From: Spartobacteria bacterium
Lineage (GTDB): Bacteria; Verrucomicrobiota; Verrucomicrobiia; Chthoniobacterales; UBA10450
Direction: 5' to 3'
DNA length: 64,000 bases
Assembly (NCBI GenBank): GCA_021325495.1
Contig: JAJPGZ010000010.1
Span: 310,001 to 374,000, forward strand
The notes under the pieces were generated by a model that did not search any database, was not told the DNA's origin, and saw nothing but the letters and a program-made list of their open reading frames with translations. A program made the translations under genes and the position numbers. Positions 50,301-61,885 of the stretch are shown here, one piece after another (position 1 is the stretch's first letter; each line of letters opens with the position of its first letter).

Positions 50301-53300
50301 ATGATCAACCCGCTCCTTCGCCTTTGTTCGTTGTCGATCTTATCCTTGTCGATCTTGCATTCGGCAATCGCCGTTGAACCCTCGCCCGCTTCAAAATCAA
50401 AAACCGGGGTCGGCCCGACCGCGACGCCGACTTCAACGGTTTTGCCAAAAGCCGCACCGGCCGCGCAGATCGACGAAAAACTTTTCAAAGGCATGCAGTG
50501 GCGGCAAATCGGGCCCTTCCGCGGCGGACGCGCGCTCGCGATTGAAGGCGTCGTGGGCGAGCCGGACACGTATTATTTCGGCGCAGTCGCGGGCGGGGTT
50601 TGGAAAACGACGGATGGCGGACAGAATTGGAAACCGTTATTCGACAAGCAGGACATTTCGTCGATCGGCGCGATCGCGGTGGCGCCATCGGATCACAATG
50701 TCGTTTACGCGGGAACCGGCGAAGCGGCGGTGCGCGGGAACGTGACCTACGGAACCGGCGTTTATAAATCGATCGATGCCGGTAACACTTGGAAAAATGT
50801 CGGGCTGAAGGATTCGCGGCAGATCGGCGCGTTGATTGTCGATCCAAGAAATCCGGACGTGGTTTTAGTGGCGGCACTCGGACACATCTTCGGACCTAAC
50901 AACGAGCGCGGAATTTTTCGCACCGCCGATGGCGGGAAGACGTGGACAAAAGTTTTAGGCAAAGACGAAAACACCGGCGGCGTCGATGTGGTGTTTGATC
51001 CGAAAAATCCGAACATTGTGTTCGCGGCGTTGTGGCAGGCGCGGCGGCAACCGTGGTTTTTCTCGAGTGGCGGACCCGGCAGCGGACTTTATCGCTCGGA
51101 AGATAACGGCGTGACGTGGCGGCAACTGACGGGAAATGGCTTGCCCGACGGAATTCTCGGCAAGATCGGCATCTCCATTTCGGGCGCGGATTCGAACCGG
51201 ATCTACGCGTCGATCGAAGCGAAAGAGGGCGGCATTTATCGAAGCGATGACGCGGGCGAAAAGTGGACGAAGGTGAATGACGACGGGCGTTTTCGCCAAC
51301 GCGCGTGGTATTTCAGCAAGATTTACGCGGACCCGAAATCGCCGGACACGGTTTACGTGTTAAATACAGGCGCGTTCAAATCGGTTGATGGCGGGAAGAC
51401 GTTTAATCTTTTGCCGGCGCGTCACGGCGATCATCACGGTTTGTGGATCGATCCGACAAACCCGAGTCGCATCGCGAATGCGAATGACGGCGGCGCGAGC
51501 ATTTCGACCGACGGCGGCAAAACGTGGACGACGCAAAATAATCAGCCGACCGCGCAGTTTTATCATGTGTCCACCGACAACGCGTTTCCGTATCACATTT
51601 ACGGCGCGCAACAGGACAACTCCAACGTCGGCATTGCGAGTCGCACCGACAGCGGCGTGATCGGGCGCGAGGATTGGTTTGTCGCGGGAGGCGGCGAGTG
51701 CGGCTTCGTCGTGAGCGATCCGCGCGATTGGAAAATTATTTATTCGAACAGTGAGGGCTACATCAATCGCTACGACAAAAATAAAGAGGAAGACGAAGAT
51801 GTCAGTCCGGTGCCGCGCGACATTTCCGGTCATGGCGCGGTCGATCTCGAGCATCGTTTTCAATGGGTCTCGCCCTTGTTTTTGTCGCCGCACAATCCAG
51901 ACGTGCTCTACACCGCGGCGGAATGCGTTTTTAAATCGACCGATCACGGACATAGCTGGACGCAGATCAGCAACGACCTAACGAAGAACGACAAATCGAA
52001 ACAGCAGCCGAGCGGCGGCCCGCTTACGCTCGACATCACATCGGTGGAATATTACGACACCGTTTTCGCGCTCGCGGAGTCGCCGGTGAAACAGGGAACG
52101 CTTTGGGCCGGCACGGACGATGGCTTGCTCCACATTTCGACCGATGACGGCAAGACGTGGACGAATGTGACCGGGAAAATTCCGGAATGGAGCACGGTCA
52201 GCATCATCGATCCGTCGCCGCACGATGCGCGCACTGCTTACGTTGCGGTAGATCGACATCGTCTCGATGATTTCAAACCGTACATCTATAAGACTAACGA
52301 CCTCGGCAAAACGTGGGCGACGATCGTGAATGGAATTCCCGACGGCGCGTACGTGCGCAGCGTGCGCGAAGATCCGAAACGCAAAGGTTTGCTCTACGCC
52401 GGGACCGAGACCGGCGTTTACGTTTCGTTCGACGACGGCGCGCATTGGCAGCCGTTGCAATTAAACCTGCCGGTTTCGCCGATTCACGATCTCGTGGTCA
52501 AAGACGACGATCTTGTCGTCGCGACGCATGGGCGTTCGTTCTGGGTCTTGGATAACTTGACGCCGATTCGGCAAGTCACGCCGCAACTCAACTCGAGCGA
52601 CGTCTTACTTTACCAACCGCAAGTAGCGTTGCGGTTGCATTACCCGACTGAGTTCGACAAGCGCCAACCGGTCGGCGATAACCCGCCCCCTGGCGCGATG
52701 ATCGATTATTACTTCAAGACCGCGCCGAAAGATGAAGTGACGCTCGATATTCTCGACGCGCAGGGCAAGCTCGTTAGGCACATGTCGAGCAAGGAAAAGA
52801 AGGAAGAGGAACAGCCGCCCGAATGGCCGGATCGACAAGAGCGCGTGAAAACAATTCCCGCGAACGAAGGCATGAATCGTTTCGCCTGGGACCTGCGTTA
52901 CGACGATCCGATTCAAACCCCGGGCGCGTTTTACGGCGGGGATCCGCCGAAAGGTCCGCTCGTTTTGCCGGGCGACTATCAAGTCAAACTAACGGCCGCC
53001 GGCAAAACCCAGACGGCTCCGCTAAAAGTGGTGTGCGATCCGCGCACGAAAGATCACGAAGCCGAGTTACCGAAACAGTTCGATCTTTCGGTGAAAATTA
53101 CCGCGCGGATTTCGGAATTGCATCAGGCGATCAACGAAATTCGCGGCGTCAAAACGCAAATCAAAGATTTGCATTCGCGTTTCACGAATGACGAGCGCCT
53201 GAAGCCGGCATTGCAAGCGGCCGACGACGTGGAAAGGAAAATGTCCGAAGTCGAAGGCAAACTCGTGCAGGTAAACATCAAGAGCTCGGAAGGTTCGCTC

Positions 53301-53534
53301 GCGTTTCCGACGATGTTGAATGAAGAATGGGACCGCATTAGCCAGGTCGTCGAAAGCAGCGACCACGAGCCGACGCAGCCGATGCTCGATGTCTTCGCGA
53401 AGCTGAGCAAACGACTCGACGAACAGCTCCAGGCCTGGGCCCAAATCAAACAAACCGATTTGCCGAAAGTGAGTGCGTTGATCAAGCAGGCCGATTTGCC
53501 GGCGTTGATTATCAAAGAGGAAAAGAAATCCTAG
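50301..53534 (+). CDS. Large exported BNR/sortilin-type beta-propeller protein
   Basis: A 1077-residue protein with signal peptide LRLCSLSILSLSILHSAIA. Residues about 60-760 carry many Asp-box/BNR or sortilin-type repeats (DGGKTWT, SEDNGVTWRQL, STDGGKTWTT, DDAGEKWTKV), forming a large propeller; the opening MQWRQIGPFRGGRALAIEGV is typical of these proteins in Acidobacteria/Bacteroidetes. The last 300 residues form a beta domain (FAWDLRYDDP) and a helical tail. Catalytic activity is unknown. Apart from the signal peptide doublet and one variant copy (52249), no word 1 copy occurs in 3.2 kb. Confidence 0.88.
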   Translation: MINPLLRLCSLSILSLSILHSAIAVEPSPASKSKTGVGPTATPTSTVLPKAAPAAQIDEKLFKGMQWRQIGPFRGGRALAIEGVVGEPDTYYFGAVAGGVWKTTDGGQNWKPLFDKQDISSIGAIAVAPSDHNVVYAGTGEAAVRGNVTYGTGVYKSIDAGNTWKNVGLKDSRQIGALIVDPRNPDVVLVAALGHIFGPNNERGIFRTADGGKTWTKVLGKDENTGGVDVVFDPKNPNIVFAALWQARRQPWFFSSGGPGSGLYRSEDNGVTWRQLTGNGLPDGILGKIGISISGADSNRIYASIEAKEGGIYRSDDAGEKWTKVNDDGRFRQRAWYFSKIYADPKSPDTVYVLNTGAFKSVDGGKTFNLLPARHGDHHGLWIDPTNPSRIANANDGGASISTDGGKTWTTQNNQPTAQFYHVSTDNAFPYHIYGAQQDNSNVGIASRTDSGVIGREDWFVAGGGECGFVVSDPRDWKIIYSNSEGYINRYDKNKEEDEDVSPVPRDISGHGAVDLEHRFQWVSPLFLSPHNPDVLYTAAECVFKSTDHGHSWTQISNDLTKNDKSKQQPSGGPLTLDITSVEYYDTVFALAESPVKQGTLWAGTDDGLLHISTDDGKTWTNVTGKIPEWSTVSIIDPSPHDARTAYVAVDRHRLDDFKPYIYKTNDLGKTWATIVNGIPDGAYVRSVREDPKRKGLLYAGTETGVYVSFDDGAHWQPLQLNLPVSPIHDLVVKDDDLVVATHGRSFWVLDNLTPIRQVTPQLNSSDVLLYQPQVALRLHYPTEFDKRQPVGDNPPPGAMIDYYFKTAPKDEVTLDILDAQGKLVRHMSSKEKKEEEQPPEWPDRQERVKTIPANEGMNRFAWDLRYDDPIQTPGAFYGGDPPKGPLVLPGDYQVKLTAAGKTQTAPLKVVCDPRTKDHEAELPKQFDLSVKITARISELHQAINEIRGVKTQIKDLHSRFTNDERLKPALQAADDVERKMSEVEGKLVQVNIKSSEGSLAFPTMLNEEWDRISQVVESSDHEPTQPMLDVFAKLSKRLDEQLQAWAQIKQTDLPKVSALIKQADLPALIIKEEKKS
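50332..50356 (+). repeat. Word 1 doublet, 5-bp spacer
   Basis: Two direct copies separated by ATCCT, encoding LSILSLSIL in the signal peptide of the large BNR-repeat protein. Confidence 0.95.
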
Positions 53535-53938
53535 TTCTTATCGACGGAATATTTTCCCGGCCCGACAAACAAAACGCCTAACAACAAGATCGACATCTCC
53601 ACCGCGGGCAGCCGCGAATGGAAATCGCCGTGCATCTGCCAGACTGCCACCAGATGCACGAGCGTGATGATGAGCGTAAGCAAAACGCCGATGCGAAAAA
53701 ATAATCCCAGGATCATGAGCACGCCGCCAATTATGCCTAACGACGCGCCGAGAAATCCCCAAAATTTGTAATGGCCCTGCACGTCGAGATGCCGCATCAC
53801 GCTCCCGAAGTGTTCCCAGCTCCCCTGCCCGTTCCAGATTACGGGCACGAGCAGCACAATGAATATGAAACCGAGACTGGCGCGGATCAGGAGCAATCCC
53901 GTCTCGCGATATTTGCTCAACCATTGCAAAGCGGCCAT
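53531..53938 (-). CDS. DoxX-family membrane protein
   Basis: A 135-residue protein with four membrane segments (LLLIRASLGFIFIVLLVPVIW; YKFWGFLGASLGIIGGVLMILGLF; RIGVLLTLIITLVHLVAVW; EMSILLLGVLFVGPG), the DoxX layout. DoxX proteins are linked to quinol oxidation and redox stress, but roles vary. The stop overlaps that of the BNR gene (CTAG at 53531-53534), and the start is 11 bp from the divergent nucleotidyltransferase gene. Confidence 0.85.
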   Translation of the reverse strand: MAALQWLSKYRETGLLLIRASLGFIFIVLLVPVIWNGQGSWEHFGSVMRHLDVQGHYKFWGFLGASLGIIGGVLMILGLFFRIGVLLTLIITLVHLVAVWQMHGDFHSRLPAVEMSILLLGVLFVGPGKYSVDKN

Positions 53939-53949
53939 CGGCGCGAACT

Positions 53950-54654
53950 GTGATGGAAATGGCGAAGATCGACAAGGCGGTTTTGCTCGCAGCCGGCCGC
54001 GGCACCCGCATGCGCGAGCTGACGAACGATTTGCCCAAGCCGATGATCGAGGTGCGTGGCAAACCGGTCTTGCGGCACATTGTCGATGGCTTGCGCGTCG
54101 CCGGCGTGAAACGTTTTCTCGTCGTCGTCGGCTATCGCGCCGATGTCGTTAGGCAATATTTCGGCGACGAAGTCGAATACGTGACGCAGGCAGTCCAGGA
54201 TGGGACGGGACGAGTTGTCGATCTTGCGAAAGATTTCGCGGGCGATTCGCCGTTCGTTCTCGGCTACGGCGACATCCTGGTCGATCCGCGAAATTACAAG
54301 GCGATTGTCGATCTTGCGGATGGCGTTGAGGCGATCGTGAGCGTGAAACGCGATGAAGATGTGAGCAAAGGCGGGGCCGTCTTCGTGAACGAGCAAATGG
54401 AACTTGTCGATCTTCGCGAGAAACCGCGGCCTAACGAGCCAACCAGTCCATGGTATAACGCGGGTCTCTACGCATTTCGTCCAAGTATTTTCGAATTCAC
54501 CGCGAAATTGAAACCGTCGCCGCGCGGCGAATACGAATTGACCGATGCGATTCGCGAGATGGCGCAATCAGGCAAGCGCGTGAAAGTTTTGGAATTGTTA
54601 GGCGAATGGGCCGACGTGCGCGACCCGGAGATTCTGGCGAAGCTGAACGCCTAA
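53950..54654 (+). CDS. Sugar-nucleotide nucleotidyltransferase
   Basis: A 234-residue enzyme of the NTP_transferase family, joining a sugar-1-phosphate or phosphocholine-like alcohol to a nucleotide. The signature AVLLAAGRGTRMRELTNDLPKPM is complete, followed by GKPVLRHIVDGL, LGYGDILVD and EYELTDAI. The substrate is not clear. An ATG at 53959 (MAKIDKAVLLAAG) is also possible. Four word 1 copies are in the gene. Its TAA stop is inside word 2 (54650), next to the word 1 copy that includes the convergent pssA stop. Confidence 0.9.
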   Translation: MMEMAKIDKAVLLAAGRGTRMRELTNDLPKPMIEVRGKPVLRHIVDGLRVAGVKRFLVVVGYRADVVRQYFGDEVEYVTQAVQDGTGRVVDLAKDFAGDSPFVLGYGDILVDPRNYKAIVDLADGVEAIVSVKRDEDVSKGGAVFVNEQMELVDLREKPRPNEPTSPWYNAGLYAFRPSIFEFTAKLKPSPRGEYELTDAIREMAQSGKRVKVLELLGEWADVRDPEILAKLNA

Positions 54655-54666
54655 CGATTGTCGATC

Positions 54667-55494
54667 TTACGGCGTTTGTTCGAGCGGCTCGTCTTCTTCG
54701 CCGATCTCCTCCTCGATCTCGCGCCGCCATTCGCGCGAGAGCCACGGGCGCAGAAATCCGTAGAGCAAATACGACAAAAACAGAACGGCCGGCATCCATT
54801 CGTAGTTCATCACCGTCGCGATGAGGATGAGAATGATGATGAGAAAACGAGGAATCGATTTCTTCGTCTTCCAATTGATCGCCTTGAAGCTCGGATACTT
54901 GAAATGGCTGAACATCATGAACGACAGAAAAAGCATCAGCGGCGGTAACAGGAATTTCCAATTGCCGAGATAATGTTCGCCTTCCGCGAGCCAGAGCATG
55001 AAGAGCGTGATCGACGCGATGAGACCGGCCGCCGCGGGAATCGGAAAGCCGGTGAAATTTTTGCTGCTCTCGTTGCCGTTACCACCGACGGCAGCGGCGG
55101 TGTTGAAACGGGCGAGTCGCAAGGCGCCGCATGCGAGATAGACGAAGGCGATGATCCAACATGCGCGCGGAAATTCCTTGAGCACGATGCGATAAACGAG
55201 CAGCGCGGGCGCGACGCCGAACGAGACGATGTCGGCTAACGAATCGAATTCGCGACCGAACGCGCTTTCATGTCCGCCGAGTCGCGCGAGCCGGCCATCA
55301 AGAAGATCAAAGACACATGCGCCCAGAATGAACCAGATGCCGGCGTGAAATAAATCGGCGGCGGCATCGGCGTTCGCGCTTTGCAGCAGCGCGCCTTCGA
55401 GAATCTTCAGCGTCGCGGTGAAGCCGCAGAAAAGATTTCCGGCCGTCATTAAATTGGGCAGGAGGTAAATCTTTTGCGGATTGTTTTCGTTCAT
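54667..55494 (-). CDS. pssA: CDP-diacylglycerol-serine O-phosphatidyltransferase
   Basis: PssA makes phosphatidylserine from CDP-diacylglycerol and serine. The 275-residue membrane protein has the CDP-alcohol phosphotransferase motif in DLLDGRLARLGGHESAFGREFDSLAD, and about eight hydrophobic segments; it begins IYLLPNLMTAGNLFCGF, the PssA type 2 opening. It follows psd by 3 bp, so the two make phosphatidylethanolamine in sequence. The charged C-terminus (EEEIGEEDEPLEQ) is unusual. Stop TAA overlaps word 1 copy 54659. Confidence 0.95.
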   Translation of the reverse strand: MNENNPQKIYLLPNLMTAGNLFCGFTATLKILEGALLQSANADAAADLFHAGIWFILGACVFDLLDGRLARLGGHESAFGREFDSLADIVSFGVAPALLVYRIVLKEFPRACWIIAFVYLACGALRLARFNTAAAVGGNGNESSKNFTGFPIPAAAGLIASITLFMLWLAEGEHYLGNWKFLLPPLMLFLSFMMFSHFKYPSFKAINWKTKKSIPRFLIIILILIATVMNYEWMPAVLFLSYLLYGFLRPWLSREWRREIEEEIGEEDEPLEQTP

Positions 55495-55497
55495 ACC

Positions 55498-56127
55498 TCA
55501 GGGCAATCGGGCGATGATTGTCGATCCACCGCGCACGTGTTCGCCCACCTTTACGACGATTTCGGCATCGAGCGGCAAATATACTTCCGTGCGCGAGCCG
55601 AAGCGAATCATTCCGAATCGCTCGCCCTTTTTCAATTCGTCGCCGACTTGCGACCACGCGACGATGCGGCGCGCGATCGCGCCAGTGAGTTGTTTAACGA
55701 CGATGGTGACGCGCGAATTTTGAAACGCCCACGTCATCGATTCGTTCTTGGTGGAGCATTGTGGATTGCGCGCGTCGAGAAAAAGACCTTTGCGGTGTTC
55801 GCGGTAGGTGACGCGACCCTCAATCGGCGTGCGATTGGTGTGCACATCGAAGATCGACAAGAAGATGCCGACGCGTTTCGTTTTCGTTTTCAAAACATCC
55901 GGTTCGTCGATCTCGATGATGTCGGCGACGAGTCCGTCGGCCGCAGCAACGACGGCGCGCTCGTCGTTAGGCACGTCACGTTCGGGATCGCGAAAGAACG
56001 CAAACGTGTAAACGATGAGGACGAAAAAGATAATCGTTAGCCATCCGCTAACGAACCAACTCGCGAGCAAAAGCGCGCCGAGAATGGCGAAAATCCAGCG
56101 GGCTTCGGCGAGTGTTTGGCGACGCAT
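55498..56127 (-). CDS. psd: Phosphatidylserine decarboxylase proenzyme (short form)
   Basis: Psd converts phosphatidylserine to phosphatidylethanolamine with a self-made pyruvoyl group. The 209-residue protein has an N-terminal membrane hairpin (WIFAILGALLLASWFVSGWLTIIFFVLIVYTF), the FFRDPERDVP motif, SIFDVHTNRTP and, at the C-terminus, the processing site VRGGSTIIARLP (usual form GST), with the serine becoming pyruvoyl. It is the short archaeal/Bacteroidetes type. Upstream gene of pssA in a two-gene unit. Confidence 0.95.
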   Translation of the reverse strand: MRRQTLAEARWIFAILGALLLASWFVSGWLTIIFFVLIVYTFAFFRDPERDVPNDERAVVAAADGLVADIIEIDEPDVLKTKTKRVGIFLSIFDVHTNRTPIEGRVTYREHRKGLFLDARNPQCSTKNESMTWAFQNSRVTIVVKQLTGAIARRIVAWSQVGDELKKGERFGMIRFGSRTEVYLPLDAEIVVKVGEHVRGGSTIIARLP

Positions 56128-56220
56128 TTCAGCTCACAGTTTCGAATCCAAATTCATGCGGTCAAGCCAACGAAATTTGCGCAAGATCGACAATCGCCAT
56201 CCTCCACAATATGGTGAGGT

Positions 56221-56249
56221 TTGTGGGCAGTCGCCTCGCAAGATATAGC
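56221..56249 (+). promoter_or_regulatory. Candidate gyrB promoter
   Basis: TTGTGG (56221-56226), 17-bp spacer, TATAGC (56244-56249) in the 212-bp spacer between the divergent psd and gyrB genes. The leader to the chosen gyrB ATG would be about 85 nt. The spacer also has one word 1 copy (56183). Confidence 0.4.
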
Positions 56250-56282
56250 GGAAAATTTAGGGATTAAATCGCGACAAATTAG

Positions 56283-58928
<2,646 letters not shown>

Positions 58929-58951
58929 GATCGACAATTCGTTAGATCGAC

Positions 58952-61552
58952 ATGTACAACGCGAACGAAAAAGTTGAGCCAATCAATGTAGCCGAAGAAG
59001 TATCGAGATCGTTTCTCGATTACTCGATGTCGGTCATCATTTCGCGCGCGTTGCCCGATGCGCGCGACGGACTGAAGCCATCGCAACGTCGCATTCTCTA
59101 CGCGATGCACGACCTCTCGCTCTTTCCCGGTCGGCAGCATCGTAAGTGCGCGAAGATCTGCGGTGACACGAGCGGTAACTATCACCCGCACGGCGAAGCC
59201 GTGATTTATCCGACGCTCGTGCACATGGCGCAGCCGTGGGCGATGCGCGAGCGGCTGGTCGATGGTCAGGGAAATTTCGGTTCGGTCGAAGGCGATCCGC
59301 CGGCGGCGATGCGTTACACCGAGGCGCGCATGACGCATCTCGGCGCCGCGCTCATGGTCGACATGGACAAGGACACGGTCGACTTCGTGCCTAACTACGA
59401 CGAGACGCGGACGGAGCCGACCGTTTTCCCGAGTGCGTTTCCGAATTTGTTAGTCAACGGCGGCACTGGCATCGCAGTCGGAATGGCGACGAACATTCCG
59501 CCGCACAATCTCGTCGAAATTATCGACGGTGTTTGCGCGCAGATCGACGACCCGGACATCACGCTCGAGGAGTTGATGAAACATGTGAAGGGACCGGATT
59601 TCCCGACCGGTTGCGCCATTCTCGGCCTCGGCGGCATCAAACAATATCTCGAAACCGGCCGCGGCAGTCTGCGCATACGCGGTAAAGCGGGCGTGGAAGA
59701 AGTGAAAGGCGGCCGCGAGCAAATCGTCATCACGGAGATTCCGTACAACGTCAATCGCGCGACGTTAGTGGAGCGCATCGCGTCGCTCGTTAACGAAAAA
59801 GTAATCACCGACGTTAGCGCCATTCGCGACGAGTCCGACGAAAACACGCGCGTCGTCATCGAGTTGAAGCGCGACGGCAATCCGAAAGTTGTCATCAACA
59901 ATCTCTACAAGCACACCGCGATGGAGAGCTCGTTCGCGGTCAACATGCTCGCGATTGATCACGGCCGGCCGAAGTTGCTGCCGCTCAAGCAAGCGAACCA
60001 GGCTTACATCGATCATCGGCGCGAAGTCGTTTTGCGACGCACGCGATTCGAATTGCGCAAAGCGGAAGATCGCGCCGAGACGCTCGAAGGTTATCTCATC
60101 GCGCTGGCGAACCTCGATGAATTTATTCGCATCATTCGCGGTTCGGCCAATCGCGATGAAGCGCGCGTGAAATTGCTCGCGTTCGAATTTACGAAAAAGC
60201 AGGTCGAGCAAATCGGCATTCTCATTCGCAATCCGGCGCGCCTAACGGATGGCCGTTACGCTTTTAGCGAACATCAGGCCAACCAGATTCTCGATTTGCG
60301 TTTGTATCAACTGACCGGCCTCGAACGCGAAAAGATCGACAAGGAATACAAGGAGCTGCTCGAGACGATCAAAGATTTGCGCGACATCCTCGCAAAAGAG
60401 CAGCGCGTTTTCACCATCATCAAAAAAGAGCTGCGCGATCTCCGCGATAAACACGGCTCGCCGCGATTGACTGAGCTCGCTGCCGACGAAGGCGAGATCA
60501 ACATGGAAGATCTCATCGCCAACGAAGGCTGCATCATCAGCATCACCCATGGCGGTTTCATCAAACGCACCGCGGTGAGCGCGTTTCGCGCGCAACGTCG
60601 CGGCGGCAAGGGCGTCATCGGCATGTCCACGCGCGAAGGCGCGACCGAAGAAGAAGAAGGCGATTTCGTTCAGCATCTTTTTACCGCGACAACGCATGAC
60701 TACCTGATGTTCTTCACCGAATCCGGGCGCGCGTATGTCGAAAAGGTTTACGAGATTCCAGAGATGGGGCGCACGGCGAAGGGCCGATCAATTGCAAACC
60801 TTCTCGAACTTCGCACCGACGAAAAAATCGCGGCCACCATTCGTATTCAGGCGAAGAAATCCGGCACCGGACCGAATGTTGTCGATCAAACGTGGGACGA
60901 AAATCTTCACATCGTTTTCGCCACGCGCACCGGCATCGTCAAAAAGTCGAACCTGTCCGATTACCGCAACGTGCGGAAAGGCGGCATCATCGCGATTCAA
61001 ATCGAACAAGGCGATCGGCTCATCGATGCGAAGTTAACCAGCGGCGACAACGAAGTCGTGCTCATCACCAAAGAAGGAATGAGTTTGCGATTTCACGAAG
61101 AACAACTGCGCGATCAGGGCCGCAACACCGTCGGCGTCTGGGGAATTCGGCCGGAAAAGAAAGACCACGTCGTTGGAATCGCACTTGTCGATCTTGACGC
61201 GATGTTGCTGGTCGCCGGCGAAAATGGAATCGGCAAACGCACGCCGTTCGACGATTACCGAAAACAAAAGCGCGGCGGCAAAGGCATCATCACGATGAAG
61301 ACCGGCGACAAAACCGGTGATGTCGTCGGCGCGCTCACGGTGCGCGACGCGGACGAGATCATGTTAATCACGACCAAGGGGCAAATGATTCGGACGCGCG
61401 TGAAAGAAATTCGCGAAACCGGACGCAACACCATGGGTGTAAAACTGATTAACCTGAAGGCCGGCGAAAAACTTCAGGCCATCGCGCCGGTCGTTAGTCA
61501 GGATGCGGAAGAAACCGCCGCGATCGAAACCGCGCCGGCGGACAAGGCATAG
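58952..61552 (+). CDS. gyrA: DNA gyrase subunit A
   Basis: GyrA cuts and rejoins DNA and wraps it with its C-terminal propeller. In 866 residues the catalytic tyrosine is in AAMRYTEARM and the GyrA box is QRRGGKG. The quinolone-binding segment reads HPHGEAVIYPTLVHMAQPW: the positions equal to E. coli Ser83 and Asp87 are Ala and Pro. The gene starts 23 bp behind gyrB, and the gap is filled by word 1 and a fused word. A word 1 copy (61554) follows the stop, then the terminator at 61584. Confidence 0.97.
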   Translation: MYNANEKVEPINVAEEVSRSFLDYSMSVIISRALPDARDGLKPSQRRILYAMHDLSLFPGRQHRKCAKICGDTSGNYHPHGEAVIYPTLVHMAQPWAMRERLVDGQGNFGSVEGDPPAAMRYTEARMTHLGAALMVDMDKDTVDFVPNYDETRTEPTVFPSAFPNLLVNGGTGIAVGMATNIPPHNLVEIIDGVCAQIDDPDITLEELMKHVKGPDFPTGCAILGLGGIKQYLETGRGSLRIRGKAGVEEVKGGREQIVITEIPYNVNRATLVERIASLVNEKVITDVSAIRDESDENTRVVIELKRDGNPKVVINNLYKHTAMESSFAVNMLAIDHGRPKLLPLKQANQAYIDHRREVVLRRTRFELRKAEDRAETLEGYLIALANLDEFIRIIRGSANRDEARVKLLAFEFTKKQVEQIGILIRNPARLTDGRYAFSEHQANQILDLRLYQLTGLEREKIDKEYKELLETIKDLRDILAKEQRVFTIIKKELRDLRDKHGSPRLTELAADEGEINMEDLIANEGCIISITHGGFIKRTAVSAFRAQRRGGKGVIGMSTREGATEEEEGDFVQHLFTATTHDYLMFFTESGRAYVEKVYEIPEMGRTAKGRSIANLLELRTDEKIAATIRIQAKKSGTGPNVVDQTWDENLHIVFATRTGIVKKSNLSDYRNVRKGGIIAIQIEQGDRLIDAKLTSGDNEVVLITKEGMSLRFHEEQLRDQGRNTVGVWGIRPEKKDHVVGIALVDLDAMLLVAGENGIGKRTPFDDYRKQKRGGKGIITMKTGDKTGDVVGALTVRDADEIMLITTKGQMIRTRVKEIRETGRNTMGVKLINLKAGEKLQAIAPVVSQDAEETAAIETAPADKA

Positions 61553-61583
61553 TTGTCGATCTTAGCAGATCGCGCCTAACAAG

Positions 61584-61611
61584 AAGGGAGCCGCCGTGGC
61601 GACTCCCTTTT
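61584..61611 (+). terminator. Rho-independent terminator of gyrA
   Basis: Stem AAGGGAG-CCGCC paired with GGCGACTCCCTT, loop GT, followed by TTTT. One side bulge is tolerated. It closes the gyrB-gyrA unit. Confidence 0.8.
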
Positions 61612-61634
61612 ATCGGAGGAAACAGACCGACCCG

Positions 61635-61808
61635 TCAGTAGCCGGTACTGTGTGTGGTGGTCGTTGAGGTCGAGGCCGCCGGTTGCTGGACCGTAGTCTG
61701 GCGCGTAGTCGTGGTCGTTTGCGTAACCGGTTCGTCATGCGCGCAGGCGCTGAGGAAAAACGTCGCGATCAGGCAAAGGAGTGGCGTAATCAGAATGAGC
61801 TTTTTCAT
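61635..61808 (-). CDS. Small Thr-rich lipoprotein
   Basis: A 57-residue protein starting MKKLILITPLLCLIATFFLSACAHDEP; LSAC is a good lipobox. The mature part is about 37 residues, mostly Thr, Ser, Gln and Ala (TQTTTTTRQTTVQQPAAS), so probably disordered on the membrane surface. The family is unknown to me. The track's ATG at 61835 would add nine residues before the signal peptide. Both gyrA and this gene converge on the terminator. Confidence 0.7.
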   Translation of the reverse strand: MKKLILITPLLCLIATFFLSACAHDEPVTQTTTTTRQTTVQQPAASTSTTTTHSTGY

Positions 61809-61885
61809 AAGTGGTATCGTTCTCTCTAAAAACAATTCGGCGCAAGTGGCGAGTGCAGATGTATTAAGCTGACAAAATCTTGGCC

